Assembly (NCBI GenBank): GCA_965277445.1
Contig: CBDICY010000032.1
Coordinates: 2,170,001 to 2,234,000 of the forward strand
Length of the DNA stretch: 64,000 nt
Direction of reading: 5' to 3'
DNA from: JAFMDF01 sp965277445
GTDB lineage: Bacteria > Bacteroidota > Bacteroidia > Chitinophagales > Saprospiraceae
A model generated the notes under the pieces. The model had not been told where the DNA came from and made no database searches. It saw only the letters and a program-made list of their open reading frames with translations. Shown here piece by piece: positions 34,952 to 45,386 of the stretch. The first letter of the stretch is position 1, and every line of letters starts with the position of its first letter. Made by a program: the position numbers and the translations under genes.

Positions 34952-37774
34952 TTAATAGGTACTAGGAGATTTACCGAACCGTTGTTTAAATCGACGGCTA
35001 AAGGTTTGAGTGTTTGAAAAACCTACTGCATAAGCAACTTTAGCAACTGTGTTATATCGGTTTTCTTCTAATAATTGACGGGCTTTAGTTAATCTGAATT
35101 CTTGAATGTATTGATTAGGGGTTAAACCAGTTAATTTTTTTAATTGTCTTTGTAAACTTCGCTCTCCTATGATTAAATCATTTGCCATTTGTGGAGCAGA
35201 AAATTCAGGATGACTCATTTTTTCTTCTATTAACGCATTGACTGTTGCTAACCATAATTCGTTTTCTCTAGTTATGTTTGTTTTTTCGCTAGGAGTGACA
35301 TCGGTAGATTCCTTTAGGGTATATTCGAATCTTACCATTGCATTTGTTAGTAAAGTTTCAATTCGAATGAGTAGCTCTTCTTCTTCAAAAGGTTTTAATA
35401 AATAATCATCTACGCCAATTCGTAAGGCTTTTAATTTGCTATCAAGACCAGCCTTAGCCGTTAGCATAATAATGGGTAAATGTTTGAATGATTTTCTTGT
35501 TTTTAGCGTTTCTAATAACTGAAAACCATCCATTCTGGGCATCATAATATCTGAAATGATTAGATTTGGAATAGTTGATTGTTGTTGTTCGATACTAGTT
35601 TGTAAAATAGCCAGAGCTTCCTTCCCATCTTCTGCTTCCAAAATATGATAATAAGGAGCGAGAATAGTAGAAAGGTATCCTCTTAAACTAGCATTATCCT
35701 CTACAATTAATACAGTCTTTGCTTGTTTATCGATTATTTTCGGTTTTTCTGGTGTAATAGGAAATAAGCTTTCTTGGTCTGCTGCTGCCTCTTCAAATGG
35801 AGTACCTAAAACTTCTTTTCTCGGAAGTAGTACCGTAAATATACTTCCTTTGCCTAATTGACTTGCTACTGTAATATCTCCACTCATTAATTGACAATAT
35901 GCCTTACTCAAAGCTAAACCAATACCTGTCCCGCCTAAATTAGTAGTACTGGGATGATTTGATTGGTGGAATCTATCAAAGATATGTGTTAAGTCATCAG
36001 GAGGTATGCCAATTCCCGTATCTGCAATAGCATATTTTAATTGTGTTGCTTCATCGGTTACTTTAAATGCAATTTGTCCATTTTTGGGAGTAAATTTCAA
36101 GGCGTTAGATAATAAATTATTTAGAATAGTAATTAATTTTTCTTCATCTAATAATACCTTTAATCCTTTTGCCGCTTGGTAATCAAAAGTAAGTTGAATA
36201 TTTTTTTGTTGGGCGTAAGATTCGAAATTTGCAACGACTCGATGGGTTAGGTTAAATAGGGAGACAGGGGTTTCTTGCAACTGCATTTTAGTTGCTTCCA
36301 TTTTAGACAAGTTGAGTATAGAGCTCACTAATTTTAGTAAATCTTTGCCGTTTTGCTGAGCACGTTTGAGTAAAGTAAAATCTCTATTTCCTAATTTTTC
36401 ATTTTTTAAAACAGAACTAATTGGCCCTAAAATTAGCGTAAGTGGTGTTCTAAATTCATGCGAAACATTAGCAAAAAAATTGGATTTTAACGTATCTAAT
36501 TTTTGTAACTCTTTTAATTTAAGACTTTCTAGAACCTTCTCCGTTTCTGCTTGAATTTTTTGTTGTTGAGAATCTGCTGCCCGAAGACTCAAGCTCAATA
36601 AAATAGTTAGGATATAAAAACTAACGCCTATTTTTAATAGCTGATTACTTAAGTCGGTAAATTGGAAATTATTAAAAAACAAGAGAACATAGCAAGTTAT
36701 TACTCCTATCGCAAAGATATGGGTTATTACTTTTTTAAATTTAAATAATTTGAATCCTACAATTAATTTAGGAAGGTATAATAGGGTATGTACGACTAAT
36801 AAGATTAAGAGCGCCAATAAATAACTTTGACTAACCCAATAGAATAAAGCATGAAAAATAATAAAACCCATCAAAAAATAAATGATTTTAACATAGAGCT
36901 TATCCCAGAATGGAAATAAGGTTTTTAGAGGAATAAATTTTCGCGTAAATAAATAGTCAAATAATAAAGCAAGGCTCATTAATGCCATCCCAAACTGTTG
37001 GATAAAGATGGGGCTAAGCCCAAAGCGGTACCAAGTGGAATTAAATTGATAGAAATAACCAATCAAGCATAGGGCGTAACAGGCTACCCATAAGGCAAAA
37101 ATCTCTTTAGTAAAGAAAAAGTAAGTTAAGCAATAGAGAAAGAACATGATCATTAACGCAGAATACATTCCATCCCAAAAAACAACATTTCCCATGCGTT
37201 CATGTTGGAAATTTTCAAAGTAGATAGGTTGCCCTATATTAATGGCATTTTTATAAATGGGAAAAAAGGGACTCGTTTGAATGTTTAAATGAACGATTAT
37301 GGTCTCTCCTGCTTGTAATTGAATGGGCACATAGTTAAAATTCCTAAATAAACCCTTGACAGTTTTTTCTTTTTGTTTTAACAAATTTCCTGTATACGAA
37401 GTCTCTATGGAGTCATCTGCCCGCTTTATCCATGCACTCACGTAATTACCAGGGACATCTAACCACCAAGTTTTATTATATTGGGTTATATTTTTTAATT
37501 GGATGACGACCCAATAATTAAACCCTTTTTGAGCCAAATCAAGTAGCTCTCGATTTTCTAAAGGGGTTAACTGTTGATTTTCTAATAAGGCTAGAGATAG
37601 CTCCTTATTTTTATCTTCAATAAACCCAATTTGTTCATTGGATATTTGTTGAAAATGTAAAGCATCAGATAATTCAATGATAGGGAGGGCATCTATTGTC
37701 GTCGCTAGGAGTTGCGTACAATTAGCAAAACAGATAATAAAAAATAAGTATAGTTTTGAGTAGTTTTTAAGCAT
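34952..37774 (-). CDS. Hybrid two-component sensor with AraC output domain
   Basis: This 940-aa one-protein phosphorelay consists of a signal peptide (1-25), a 7TMR-DISM extracellular beta domain (about 30-180), seven membrane helices (about 195-400), HisKA with SHEFRTPLTL (His near residue 442), HATPase with NLLSNALKFTP, DTGIGIPPDD and GGTGIGLAL, a REC domain (VLIVEDN, phospho-Asp in IISDIMMPRMDG near 740, Lys in LLKPFEE) and a C-terminal AraC HTH (868-938, FSRRFKQRFGKSPSTY). Such hybrid regulators bind DNA near their target genes. The phased repeats just past its 3' end, upstream of the CAP gene, are candidate sites. The ligand is unknown. Confidence 0.92.
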   Translation of the reverse strand: MLKNYSKLYLFFIICFANCTQLLATTIDALPIIELSDALHFQQISNEQIGFIEDKNKELSLALLENQQLTPLENRELLDLAQKGFNYWVVIQLKNITQYNKTWWLDVPGNYVSAWIKRADDSIETSYTGNLLKQKEKTVKGLFRNFNYVPIQLQAGETIIVHLNIQTSPFFPIYKNAINIGQPIYFENFQHERMGNVVFWDGMYSALMIMFFLYCLTYFFFTKEIFALWVACYALCLIGYFYQFNSTWYRFGLSPIFIQQFGMALMSLALLFDYLFTRKFIPLKTLFPFWDKLYVKIIYFLMGFIIFHALFYWVSQSYLLALLILLVVHTLLYLPKLIVGFKLFKFKKVITHIFAIGVITCYVLLFFNNFQFTDLSNQLLKIGVSFYILTILLSLSLRAADSQQQKIQAETEKVLESLKLKELQKLDTLKSNFFANVSHEFRTPLTLILGPISSVLKNEKLGNRDFTLLKRAQQNGKDLLKLVSSILNLSKMEATKMQLQETPVSLFNLTHRVVANFESYAQQKNIQLTFDYQAAKGLKVLLDEEKLITILNNLLSNALKFTPKNGQIAFKVTDEATQLKYAIADTGIGIPPDDLTHIFDRFHQSNHPSTTNLGGTGIGLALSKAYCQLMSGDITVASQLGKGSIFTVLLPRKEVLGTPFEEAAADQESLFPITPEKPKIIDKQAKTVLIVEDNASLRGYLSTILAPYYHILEAEDGKEALAILQTSIEQQQSTIPNLIISDIMMPRMDGFQLLETLKTRKSFKHLPIIMLTAKAGLDSKLKALRIGVDDYLLKPFEEEELLIRIETLLTNAMVRFEYTLKESTDVTPSEKTNITRENELWLATVNALIEEKMSHPEFSAPQMANDLIIGERSLQRQLKKLTGLTPNQYIQEFRLTKARQLLEENRYNTVAKVAYAVGFSNTQTFSRRFKQRFGKSPSTY

Positions 37775-37854
37775 TTTGTGTTAATACGGTATTGGGATTA
37801 CCAACAAGTATAGGCAAAAATCTGTAAATTTGTAAGAAAAGAAAAAGAATATTT

Positions 37855-38220
37855 ATGAAAGTGACTGTTTGTAAAACTCCTAGATGGCAAATGCTAAAAG
37901 GAGAAATCCAAAATCTTACCCCTGTCGAATTTAAAGAAAAAATATCGACGGTGAAGGATGCGGTGTTAATAGATGTCCGTAGCCCAGAAGAACATGAAGC
38001 GGGTGGATTACCTAATTCTTTAGTGATTAATTATTTAGGGGAAGGATTCTGGGAAAAAATTGAGCAATTAGATACCAGTAAGGTTTATTTAGTTTATTGC
38101 CGAACAGGTCGCCGTAGTCTACGAGCGTGCACTTTAATGAAAAATGGTGGTTTTGATCATGCGAATGTGTTTAATTTGGATGGTGGCATGGTCGCTTGGG
38201 AAGAAGCATTTGGTTATTAA
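37855..38220 (+). CDS. Rhodanese-like protein
   Basis: The single rhodanese domain of 121 aa has VLIDVRSPEEHEAGGLPNS and the active-site loop C82-RTGRRS, which can carry a persulfide, followed by LDGGMVAWE. No signal peptide is visible, so it acts as a cytoplasmic sulfur transferase or sulfide-handling protein. It is a stand-alone gene upstream of dnaG on the same strand; the sulfur acceptor is unknown. Confidence 0.9.
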   Translation: MKVTVCKTPRWQMLKGEIQNLTPVEFKEKISTVKDAVLIDVRSPEEHEAGGLPNSLVINYLGEGFWEKIEQLDTSKVYLVYCRTGRRSLRACTLMKNGGFDHANVFNLDGGMVAWEEAFGY

Positions 38221-38303
38221 AATGTGAGGTTATGAGATAATAAGTTAATGAGGTTACTCCTCATCAATTCATCAACCTTACCAACCTCATCAATTCATCT
38301 AAT

Positions 38304-40364
38304 TTGATCAGTCAAAAAAGCGTACAAGAAATACTAGAAAGAGCAAGAATCGAAGACATCGTAGAAGACTTCGTAAACCTCCAACGTCGAGGGGTGAACA
38401 TGATCGGTTTGTGCCCTTTTCATAATGAAAAGACCCCTTCCTTTACGGTTTCTCCGAGTAAAAATATTTGTAAATGTTTTGGTTGTGGTAAAGGAGGGGA
38501 TCCCGTACAATTTTTAAGAGAGAAAGAAGATTTGACTTTTCCAGAAGCCTTGCGGTATATTGCTAAAAAATACGGCATCCAAATAGAAGAAAAAGAACTG
38601 TCGCAAGAAGCAATTCAAGAGAAGCAATTATTTGATAGTTTATACTTGGTGAATGAATATGGCAAAGACTTTTACCAGAAAGAATTATTTGAAACGACGA
38701 GAGGAAAAAGTGTTGGCTTGTCTTATTTTAAAGGAAGAGGGTTTAGAGAAGCGACGATTAAGAAATTCGGCTTAGGGTATGCGCCGAATGCTAAAGATTT
38801 GTTGACAGCTAGTGCAGTTGCAGCAGGTTATAATATAGAATTACTCCGAAAAGTACGACTCACCAATCAATATGACGGCGATTTTTTTCGAGACCGGGTC
38901 ATGTTTACCATTCATAATTTATCGGGAAAAGTCATAGCTTTTGCAGGGCGAACGTTACAAAAAAATAGCAAAACGGCAAAGTATATTAATTCTCCAGAAT
39001 CGGAGATTTATATTAAAAATAAAGTTTTATACGGTGCTTATTTTGCTAAAAAATCAATTCGAGAACTAGATGAATGTATTTTAGTAGAAGGGTATACCGA
39101 TGTTATTTCCTTGCACCAAGCGGGGATTGAAAATGTAGTCGCTTCTTCAGGAACATCTTTGACTGTTGGGCAAATTAACCTGATTAAACGGTATACACCA
39201 AACATCAAAATTTTATACGATGGAGATGCAGCGGGAATAAAAGCGGCTTTACGAGGATTGGATTTGGTATTGGAACAAGACATGAATGTAAAAGTCTGTT
39301 TGTTGCCAGACGGAGAAGATCCCGATTCCTATATGCAAAAGGTAGGCTTAACTGCTTTTAAAGAGTATATGGATAAAGAGGGGAAAGATTTCATTCTTTT
39401 TAAAACGAATTTATTATTAGCAGAAGTAGCAGATGATCCAGTAAAGAAGACGGCTTTAATTAAAGACATAGTTCATAGTATTTCCAAGATTCCTGATGCC
39501 ATTAAGCGCTCGATGTATGTCAAGCAATGTGCGCAAATCATGGACGTTCCCGCAGAATTATTGACGGCGGAATCTGATAGAGAAATCCAAAAAGTACAAA
39601 AGAAAAAAGAGCAAAAAGCTTACTTTGATAAAAAGAGGCAGCAACAACAAGGCGGATTTCCTGCTGGAAATAATGCCCCGTTTCCTACGGATTATGCCCC
39701 ATTTCCTGGTGCACCTCCTGCTGGTGGATTTCCAGACGAAGCGCCTTTTCCAGAGATGGATCAAGGAATACCATTTGATGGTGGACAGCCATTTCCTGAA
39801 GTTGGCATGCCCGGAGCAGCGCCTAAAGCTGTTACAGGGGATGAATTTCAAGAGAAAGATATTATTCGGATATTAATTTGTTTTGGGACCCAAGTATTTG
39901 AAAATGATGTAACGGTCACAGAATATATCTTAAATAATATTAAAGACTTTATTGATAAATTTGATAATATTTTCTATTCTGCCATTTTGGAAGAATTTAA
40001 GAACAATCATCAACTAGATACAGACTATTTTCTCAATCATAAAGATGAACAAATCAAAAAAATTGCCTTAGGAGCCATCACTTCTCCTTATCAATATAGC
40101 GAAGCATGGGAAAAAAAGTATGAACAGCCGCTTAATACACAAGAAATGCCTGACAAGAATTTCTTGAAAGATAGTATAGATGCGGTTCGAAAATTATTGA
40201 TTAAGAAAATAGATAAAATCTTACAGGAGGTTCAAGAAAAACTCAAAAATTTGGATCAAGAAAAGGATTGGTCTAAAATTATGAAACTCTTGAAAAGAGA
40301 CCAAAAGTTTAAAACTATTCGGAATGAACTGGCAGCGCAGTCGAATACGGTTATTTTGAAATAA
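38304..40364 (+). CDS. dnaG: DNA primase
   Basis: DnaG synthesises RNA primers at the replication fork. Its domains are the CHC2 zinc finger (C37, H40, C58, C61), the TOPRIM/RNA polymerase core (CILVEGYTDVISL with catalytic Glu, ILYDGDAAG) and a C-terminal DnaB-interacting helical domain (residues ~520-686). Between core and C-terminal domain lies an unusual linker, about residues 449-510, rich in Pro, Gly and Phe with repeated APFP/GGFP-like units. Start choice: TTG at 38304 gives the expected N-terminus (MISQKSVQEIL); there is no ATG in frame before the zinc finger other than M33. Confidence 0.93.
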   Translation: MISQKSVQEILERARIEDIVEDFVNLQRRGVNMIGLCPFHNEKTPSFTVSPSKNICKCFGCGKGGDPVQFLREKEDLTFPEALRYIAKKYGIQIEEKELSQEAIQEKQLFDSLYLVNEYGKDFYQKELFETTRGKSVGLSYFKGRGFREATIKKFGLGYAPNAKDLLTASAVAAGYNIELLRKVRLTNQYDGDFFRDRVMFTIHNLSGKVIAFAGRTLQKNSKTAKYINSPESEIYIKNKVLYGAYFAKKSIRELDECILVEGYTDVISLHQAGIENVVASSGTSLTVGQINLIKRYTPNIKILYDGDAAGIKAALRGLDLVLEQDMNVKVCLLPDGEDPDSYMQKVGLTAFKEYMDKEGKDFILFKTNLLLAEVADDPVKKTALIKDIVHSISKIPDAIKRSMYVKQCAQIMDVPAELLTAESDREIQKVQKKKEQKAYFDKKRQQQQGGFPAGNNAPFPTDYAPFPGAPPAGGFPDEAPFPEMDQGIPFDGGQPFPEVGMPGAAPKAVTGDEFQEKDIIRILICFGTQVFENDVTVTEYILNNIKDFIDKFDNIFYSAILEEFKNNHQLDTDYFLNHKDEQIKKIALGAITSPYQYSEAWEKKYEQPLNTQEMPDKNFLKDSIDAVRKLLIKKIDKILQEVQEKLKNLDQEKDWSKIMKLLKRDQKFKTIRNELAAQSNTVILK

Positions 40365-40565
40365 CTTTTTCTTCTAAATATCGCTAAAAAATATTAACTT
40401 GTATTTTATATTTTACTACTAGCCTATTACCATCCTATAACTACTGTTTTATTAAGCAGTATACGATAAATTACTATCGCCCAACTGATAACCTCATAGC
40501 AGGTTTGTAATACTAAGGTACACCTAAAGAATTAAGTTACTAATCTCGCTCCCAATTAATTAAAT

Positions 40566-43500
40566 ATGAAACCAATTTTTTGCTCCTTTTTAACCCTATT
40601 ATTTTTAACAAGCAATTCTTTAGTGGCTCAAAGCTTAGAATTTATTGTTCAACAACAATTAAATGCAACTGCTACGAACTATAACCTTTCTGCGGAGGAT
40701 GTTGCTGAGTGGACCATAACTGACCAACATATTAGCCCTACTAGCGGTGTTCAGCATATTTATATTCGACAAAGGTACCAAGGTTTAGAAATTATTGGAG
40801 CAAATGCGGATTTGCATTTATTAGGAAAAAATGCACCCTTAAGTTTTCATAATGATTTTGTACCGAATGTGGCGTTGAATATTTCTCAAGCGAATGCAAA
40901 TCTTAATGAACTTAGTGCGATTGAAGCAGTACAAGCAGCGGCAGATCAATTGGGCTATCGAGTCACTCAACCACTCGAAATTATCAAAACATTAAATGAA
41001 GCGGGCAATGATTTAATGTTAAATAACGGTGGGGTTTCCTTAGAAAACATTCCTGCCAAATTGGTCTATCAAGCCAATAACCAAGGCAGTTTGAAATTAG
41101 CGTGGGATATATCCATTCTGGAATTAAATCACCTTAATTGGTGGAGCATTCGAGTAGATGCGGTGACAGGAGAAATTGTAGATAAAAATAACTGGACGCT
41201 AAGCTGTAATTTTGGTACGCCTGACGAATGTGAAGGGGAGGAAAATTCAAATAAGTCTAGCCCTACACATAAATTAAGTCCTACACATAACCATAGTTCA
41301 ACCGCAATGACGGCAGCCTATAATGTCTATGCTGTTCCTGTGGAAAGTCCGACGCATGGTAGTCGAACAATCATTAGTGACCCATCTGATGCGACGGCTT
41401 CGCCTTATGGTTGGCATGATGATAATGGTGTTGCAGGAGCGGAGTATACCATCACTAGAGGAAATAACGTACACGCACAAGAAGACATCAATGGCAATAA
41501 TGGAACAGGATACAGCCCCGATGGTGGAGCTGCACTCAATTTTGATTATACCATAGATTTAACCCAAGCACCAAGTGCGAATCAAGATGCCAATATTACC
41601 AATCTTTTTTACTGGAATAATATTATTCACGATGTTGCTTATCGACTAGGCTTTAATGAGGCTAGTGGTAATTTTCAAGAAAATAATTATGGTAAAGGCG
41701 GTACTGGTAGCGATTTTGTTTATGCGGATGCTCAAGATGGTTCAGGGAGTAATAATGCGAACTTTTCTACCCCTCCAGATGGATTTAATCCAAGAATGCA
41801 GATGTTTAATTGGACGGCTCCCAATCCTGATAGAGATGGAGATTTAGATAATGGGATTATTTTACATGAATACGGACATGGTATTTCTATTCGATTGACT
41901 GGAGGTGCGAATACGAGTAGTTGTTTGAGTAATTCGGAACAAATGGGAGAGGGATGGAGTGATTATTGGGGAGTGATGCTGACGATGAAAGGTACAGACC
42001 AAGGCACCGATAAAAGAGGCGTAGGTACCTATGCCCTTAATGAACCAATAACGGGAGATGGTATTCGAGAATTTCCTTACTCCACGGATATGGCTATTAA
42101 TTCTCATACTTATGATAGAATAAAAACAGCTTCTGTGCCTCACGGTGTCGGTTCTGTATGGTGTGCCATGCTTTGGGAAATGTCTTGGGGCTTGATTGAT
42201 CAACACGGGTTTAATGCCGATTTATATCAAGGAACAGGAGGGAATAATATTGCGATGCAATTAGTAATGGAAGGCTTGAAATTACAACCTTGCTCGCCTG
42301 GATTTGTCGATGGTCGAGATGCTATTTTGAAAGCGGATACTGCTTTATACGGCGGAGCGAATAGCTGTATTATTTGGAGAGCTTTTGCCAAAAGAGGGCT
42401 GGGGTATAGTGCAAGTCAAGGGAGTTCTGCTAGTGCTAGTGACGGTACGCAAGCTTTTGATCTTCCGCCCGGGGTGAACGAAAATTGTACGACAGATCCA
42501 GATTATGCCATTTTGTTAAGTCCTAATCGGAACGCTGCTTGCGCAGGTAGTAATTTCATTTATGAGGTATTTATTTTAGCTTTCAATGGTTATACTGGAA
42601 CGGTAACGCTTTCTGAAGAGATGCTACCAGCAGGAGTAACGGGTAATTTAGCTTCAACTACCTTTAGCACTTTTCCTGCAATGACAACTTGGACGATTAG
42701 TAATACAACTGGACTAACGACAGGAGATTATAGTTTAAGATTGAATGCCACAGATGGGACAATTGCACATCAAAAAACAGCGACCCTTGAAATTTTACCC
42801 ATAGCAGACCCTCCAGTTTTAGTAGCGCCTGCTAATAATTCAAGTGTTGCTAGTTTAAAACAAACCTTACAATGGACCGCTGCCACAGGAGCAACCCATT
42901 ATGATTTACAACTGGCGACGGATAATGGTTTTACAAATTTGGTAATCAGCGTTACTGGGATAACTGGAACGGAATATAGTACAGGACTTTTAGTACCTGC
43001 TACGACCTATTACTGGCGAATGAAAAGTAATTCTTGTAGCACTAGTAATTATACGACTGCTAGTTTTTCTACGGCTTCTGCCTGTGGTCAATCCTTTACA
43101 GATAGTGGGGGAGCGAATGGAAACCATCAGAATAATGAATTATTAGAATGGATTTTTTGCCCAGATAATCCGGGACAAGCCATACGAACGACTTTTTCTA
43201 GTTTTAATTTAGAAACGTCAGGAGCTACTAGTTGCTGGGATGATTTGACTATTTATAATGGAAATAGTACAAGTGCTCCTTCCTTAGGTGCTTTCTGTGG
43301 TACAAGTACTGCCAATTTGCCCAATAACGGAGTCATCTCGGCAACCAATGCAAGTGGTTGTTTAACCTTTGTTTTTGATTCAGATGGTTCTGTGACTCGA
43401 TCGGGGTGGGAAGCAACAATTAGCTGTTTAGATTGCCCAGAACCTGTTGTTAATACCATCGAAAAAAGTCCAGAAAACTGTGCTGGTAGTGGAGATGGCA

Positions 43501-45371
43501 GTATTACGGTGACTGCTACTGCGGTGAATCCCGTAGAATTTTTATTAACGCCAGCTACTGGAGGCGCTACAATAATGAATACTACAGGTATTTTCTCCAA
43601 TTTATCGGCGGGAAATTATGCTTTAGTTTTAAGAACACAAGGGGCACCTGATTGTGCTTCTACACCAACTACTGTTACGTTAACGGCTAATACACCTAGT
43701 ATCACCAATATTAGTGTAGGAGAAGCATCTTGTGAAAATGCTGCGGATGGAATGGTGATCATTAATGCTGAATTTGGAACGGCATTGACTTATTTATTAA
43801 CACCGAATGGTGGTACTTCTATAATGAATACAACGGGTACTTTTATTAACTTAAATCCAGATACTTATACTGTTGCTGTGCATAAAACGGGTGACTTAAA
43901 TTGCATTTCACCGACGTCAACTATTACAGTTAATAGTTTGACGACGACTCCACCTAGTATTGAACATTATGAACTTTGTTTAAGCGAGTCGCTTGCTGAA
44001 GGGGAAGGTTTAAAAGCAAGTTGTGGGCTAGATATTTGTAATGAAATTACTATTACTTCAGGTAAAATAATCAATGCAACGAATACAACTGTTTGTGAAA
44101 CAATCACCGTCAGCGGTAATGCAGAACCAGTCAATGAAATCTATTTAAGTTTTATGGTACAACATGCTTGGGTTGGAGATTTATCGGCGACTTTAGAATC
44201 TCCTGACGGAACCGTTATTTCTTTGTTTAACGCACCTGGTGTTCCTGGTTCTACTTACGGTTGTTCACAAAATAACCTAAATCTTATTTTTGCAGATACG
44301 GCTTCTATGACCGCCGCAGAATTAGAAAGTACTTGTAATACGAGTACAGGAACGATGACTTATGCGATTGCAGGCGCATTTCAACCTATTCATTTATTTT
44401 CGACTCTCAATGGAGAAAATGCAAACGGCGATTGGAAGGTTTGTTTTTATGATAGTTTTGCTGGAGCAGATCATGGTATAGTAGAGGAAATTACTTTAAT
44501 TGTTAATCCTAAAAAATCAACCATTACTTGGTGGGATGCGGCAACAGGTGGAAATCTATTATATACAGGAGAGACCTTTGATCCGCTAAGAAGTGGCCAC
44601 GTCGTTTCTAACAAAACAAGCAATACCATGTTTTGGGCACAATGCGAATGTGCTAGCTGCCCTAGCCAAAGAACTGAAGCAACTTTCATAGTAAGCGGCC
44701 AGTACTATTTTTTAGATAATGATGGTGACGGTTACGGAGATGCAGAAAATGTAAGGGTCGTTTGTAATGGCGATAGTCCTTTAACCAATTATATAACCAA
44801 TTTTACAGATTGTGACGATGATAATAATAGTGATGTCATGATGCAAATTGATGATCAACCTGTCTCAACAGGGATGCATCAAGCCAATAGTATGATTTCC
44901 TCGGAAGGGATGATTCAATCGGGAAGTAGTTTAGTCACTTTTCAAGCAGGTTCAGCTATTATCTTAAGCCCTGGATTCCATGCACAGGCAGGTAGTAGTT
45001 TTTTGGCTAAAATAGATAGTTGTGGTGCTTTACCGTCTAGTATCATTTCTAAAGCACCAAGTACCGCTAGACAAACAAAACCTAGGTTAACTATCGAAAA
45101 TCAAGCAAAAAATATTGACCTAAAAGTGTTTCCTAATCCCTTTCAACAGCAGACAGAGATCGCTTTTCGATTAACGCAAAAAGAGCAAATTTCCTTAATG
45201 ATTTATGATGGATATGGTCGATTGGTCAAATCTTATTACCAGCATGAGTGGCAAGAAGCGGGAATGTATCAAGTAACCTTTGAGGCGCAAGCATTTTCTA
45301 CGGGCGTGTTTATTGCTGTTCTGCGAACAGGGAACGATTTAGTGAGTAAAAGAGTTGTGATGGTAAGATAA
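40566..45371 (+). CDS. Secreted M36 (fungalysin) metalloprotease with CUB, P-like and T9SS domains
   Basis: This 1601-aa secreted protease has a signal peptide (1-22), an FTP/PepSY-type propeptide, and an M36 catalytic domain with HEYGHGISIRLTGG (zinc His pair near residue 434) and the third ligand in EQMGEGWSDYWG. After an Fn3-like segment come a CUB domain (about 838-955, CGQSFTDSGG to GWEATISC), two short repeats (TGGATIMNTTGIF and GGTSIMNTTGTF contexts), a P-domain-like beta module (about 1155-1313, FMVQHAWVGDLSATLESPDG) and a T9SS type A sorting domain (from ~1515, VFPNPFQQQTEI to SKRVVMVR). It would be exported through the Por system to the surface or medium. Confidence 0.92.
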   Translation: MKPIFCSFLTLLFLTSNSLVAQSLEFIVQQQLNATATNYNLSAEDVAEWTITDQHISPTSGVQHIYIRQRYQGLEIIGANADLHLLGKNAPLSFHNDFVPNVALNISQANANLNELSAIEAVQAAADQLGYRVTQPLEIIKTLNEAGNDLMLNNGGVSLENIPAKLVYQANNQGSLKLAWDISILELNHLNWWSIRVDAVTGEIVDKNNWTLSCNFGTPDECEGEENSNKSSPTHKLSPTHNHSSTAMTAAYNVYAVPVESPTHGSRTIISDPSDATASPYGWHDDNGVAGAEYTITRGNNVHAQEDINGNNGTGYSPDGGAALNFDYTIDLTQAPSANQDANITNLFYWNNIIHDVAYRLGFNEASGNFQENNYGKGGTGSDFVYADAQDGSGSNNANFSTPPDGFNPRMQMFNWTAPNPDRDGDLDNGIILHEYGHGISIRLTGGANTSSCLSNSEQMGEGWSDYWGVMLTMKGTDQGTDKRGVGTYALNEPITGDGIREFPYSTDMAINSHTYDRIKTASVPHGVGSVWCAMLWEMSWGLIDQHGFNADLYQGTGGNNIAMQLVMEGLKLQPCSPGFVDGRDAILKADTALYGGANSCIIWRAFAKRGLGYSASQGSSASASDGTQAFDLPPGVNENCTTDPDYAILLSPNRNAACAGSNFIYEVFILAFNGYTGTVTLSEEMLPAGVTGNLASTTFSTFPAMTTWTISNTTGLTTGDYSLRLNATDGTIAHQKTATLEILPIADPPVLVAPANNSSVASLKQTLQWTAATGATHYDLQLATDNGFTNLVISVTGITGTEYSTGLLVPATTYYWRMKSNSCSTSNYTTASFSTASACGQSFTDSGGANGNHQNNELLEWIFCPDNPGQAIRTTFSSFNLETSGATSCWDDLTIYNGNSTSAPSLGAFCGTSTANLPNNGVISATNASGCLTFVFDSDGSVTRSGWEATISCLDCPEPVVNTIEKSPENCAGSGDGSITVTATAVNPVEFLLTPATGGATIMNTTGIFSNLSAGNYALVLRTQGAPDCASTPTTVTLTANTPSITNISVGEASCENAADGMVIINAEFGTALTYLLTPNGGTSIMNTTGTFINLNPDTYTVAVHKTGDLNCISPTSTITVNSLTTTPPSIEHYELCLSESLAEGEGLKASCGLDICNEITITSGKIINATNTTVCETITVSGNAEPVNEIYLSFMVQHAWVGDLSATLESPDGTVISLFNAPGVPGSTYGCSQNNLNLIFADTASMTAAELESTCNTSTGTMTYAIAGAFQPIHLFSTLNGENANGDWKVCFYDSFAGADHGIVEEITLIVNPKKSTITWWDAATGGNLLYTGETFDPLRSGHVVSNKTSNTMFWAQCECASCPSQRTEATFIVSGQYYFLDNDGDGYGDAENVRVVCNGDSPLTNYITNFTDCDDDNNSDVMMQIDDQPVSTGMHQANSMISSEGMIQSGSSLVTFQAGSAIILSPGFHAQAGSSFLAKIDSCGALPSSIISKAPSTARQTKPRLTIENQAKNIDLKVFPNPFQQQTEIAFRLTQKEQISLMIYDGYGRLVKSYYQHEWQEAGMYQVTFEAQAFSTGVFIAVLRTGNDLVSKRVVMVR

Positions 45372-45386
45372 CATAAAATCTTATTG

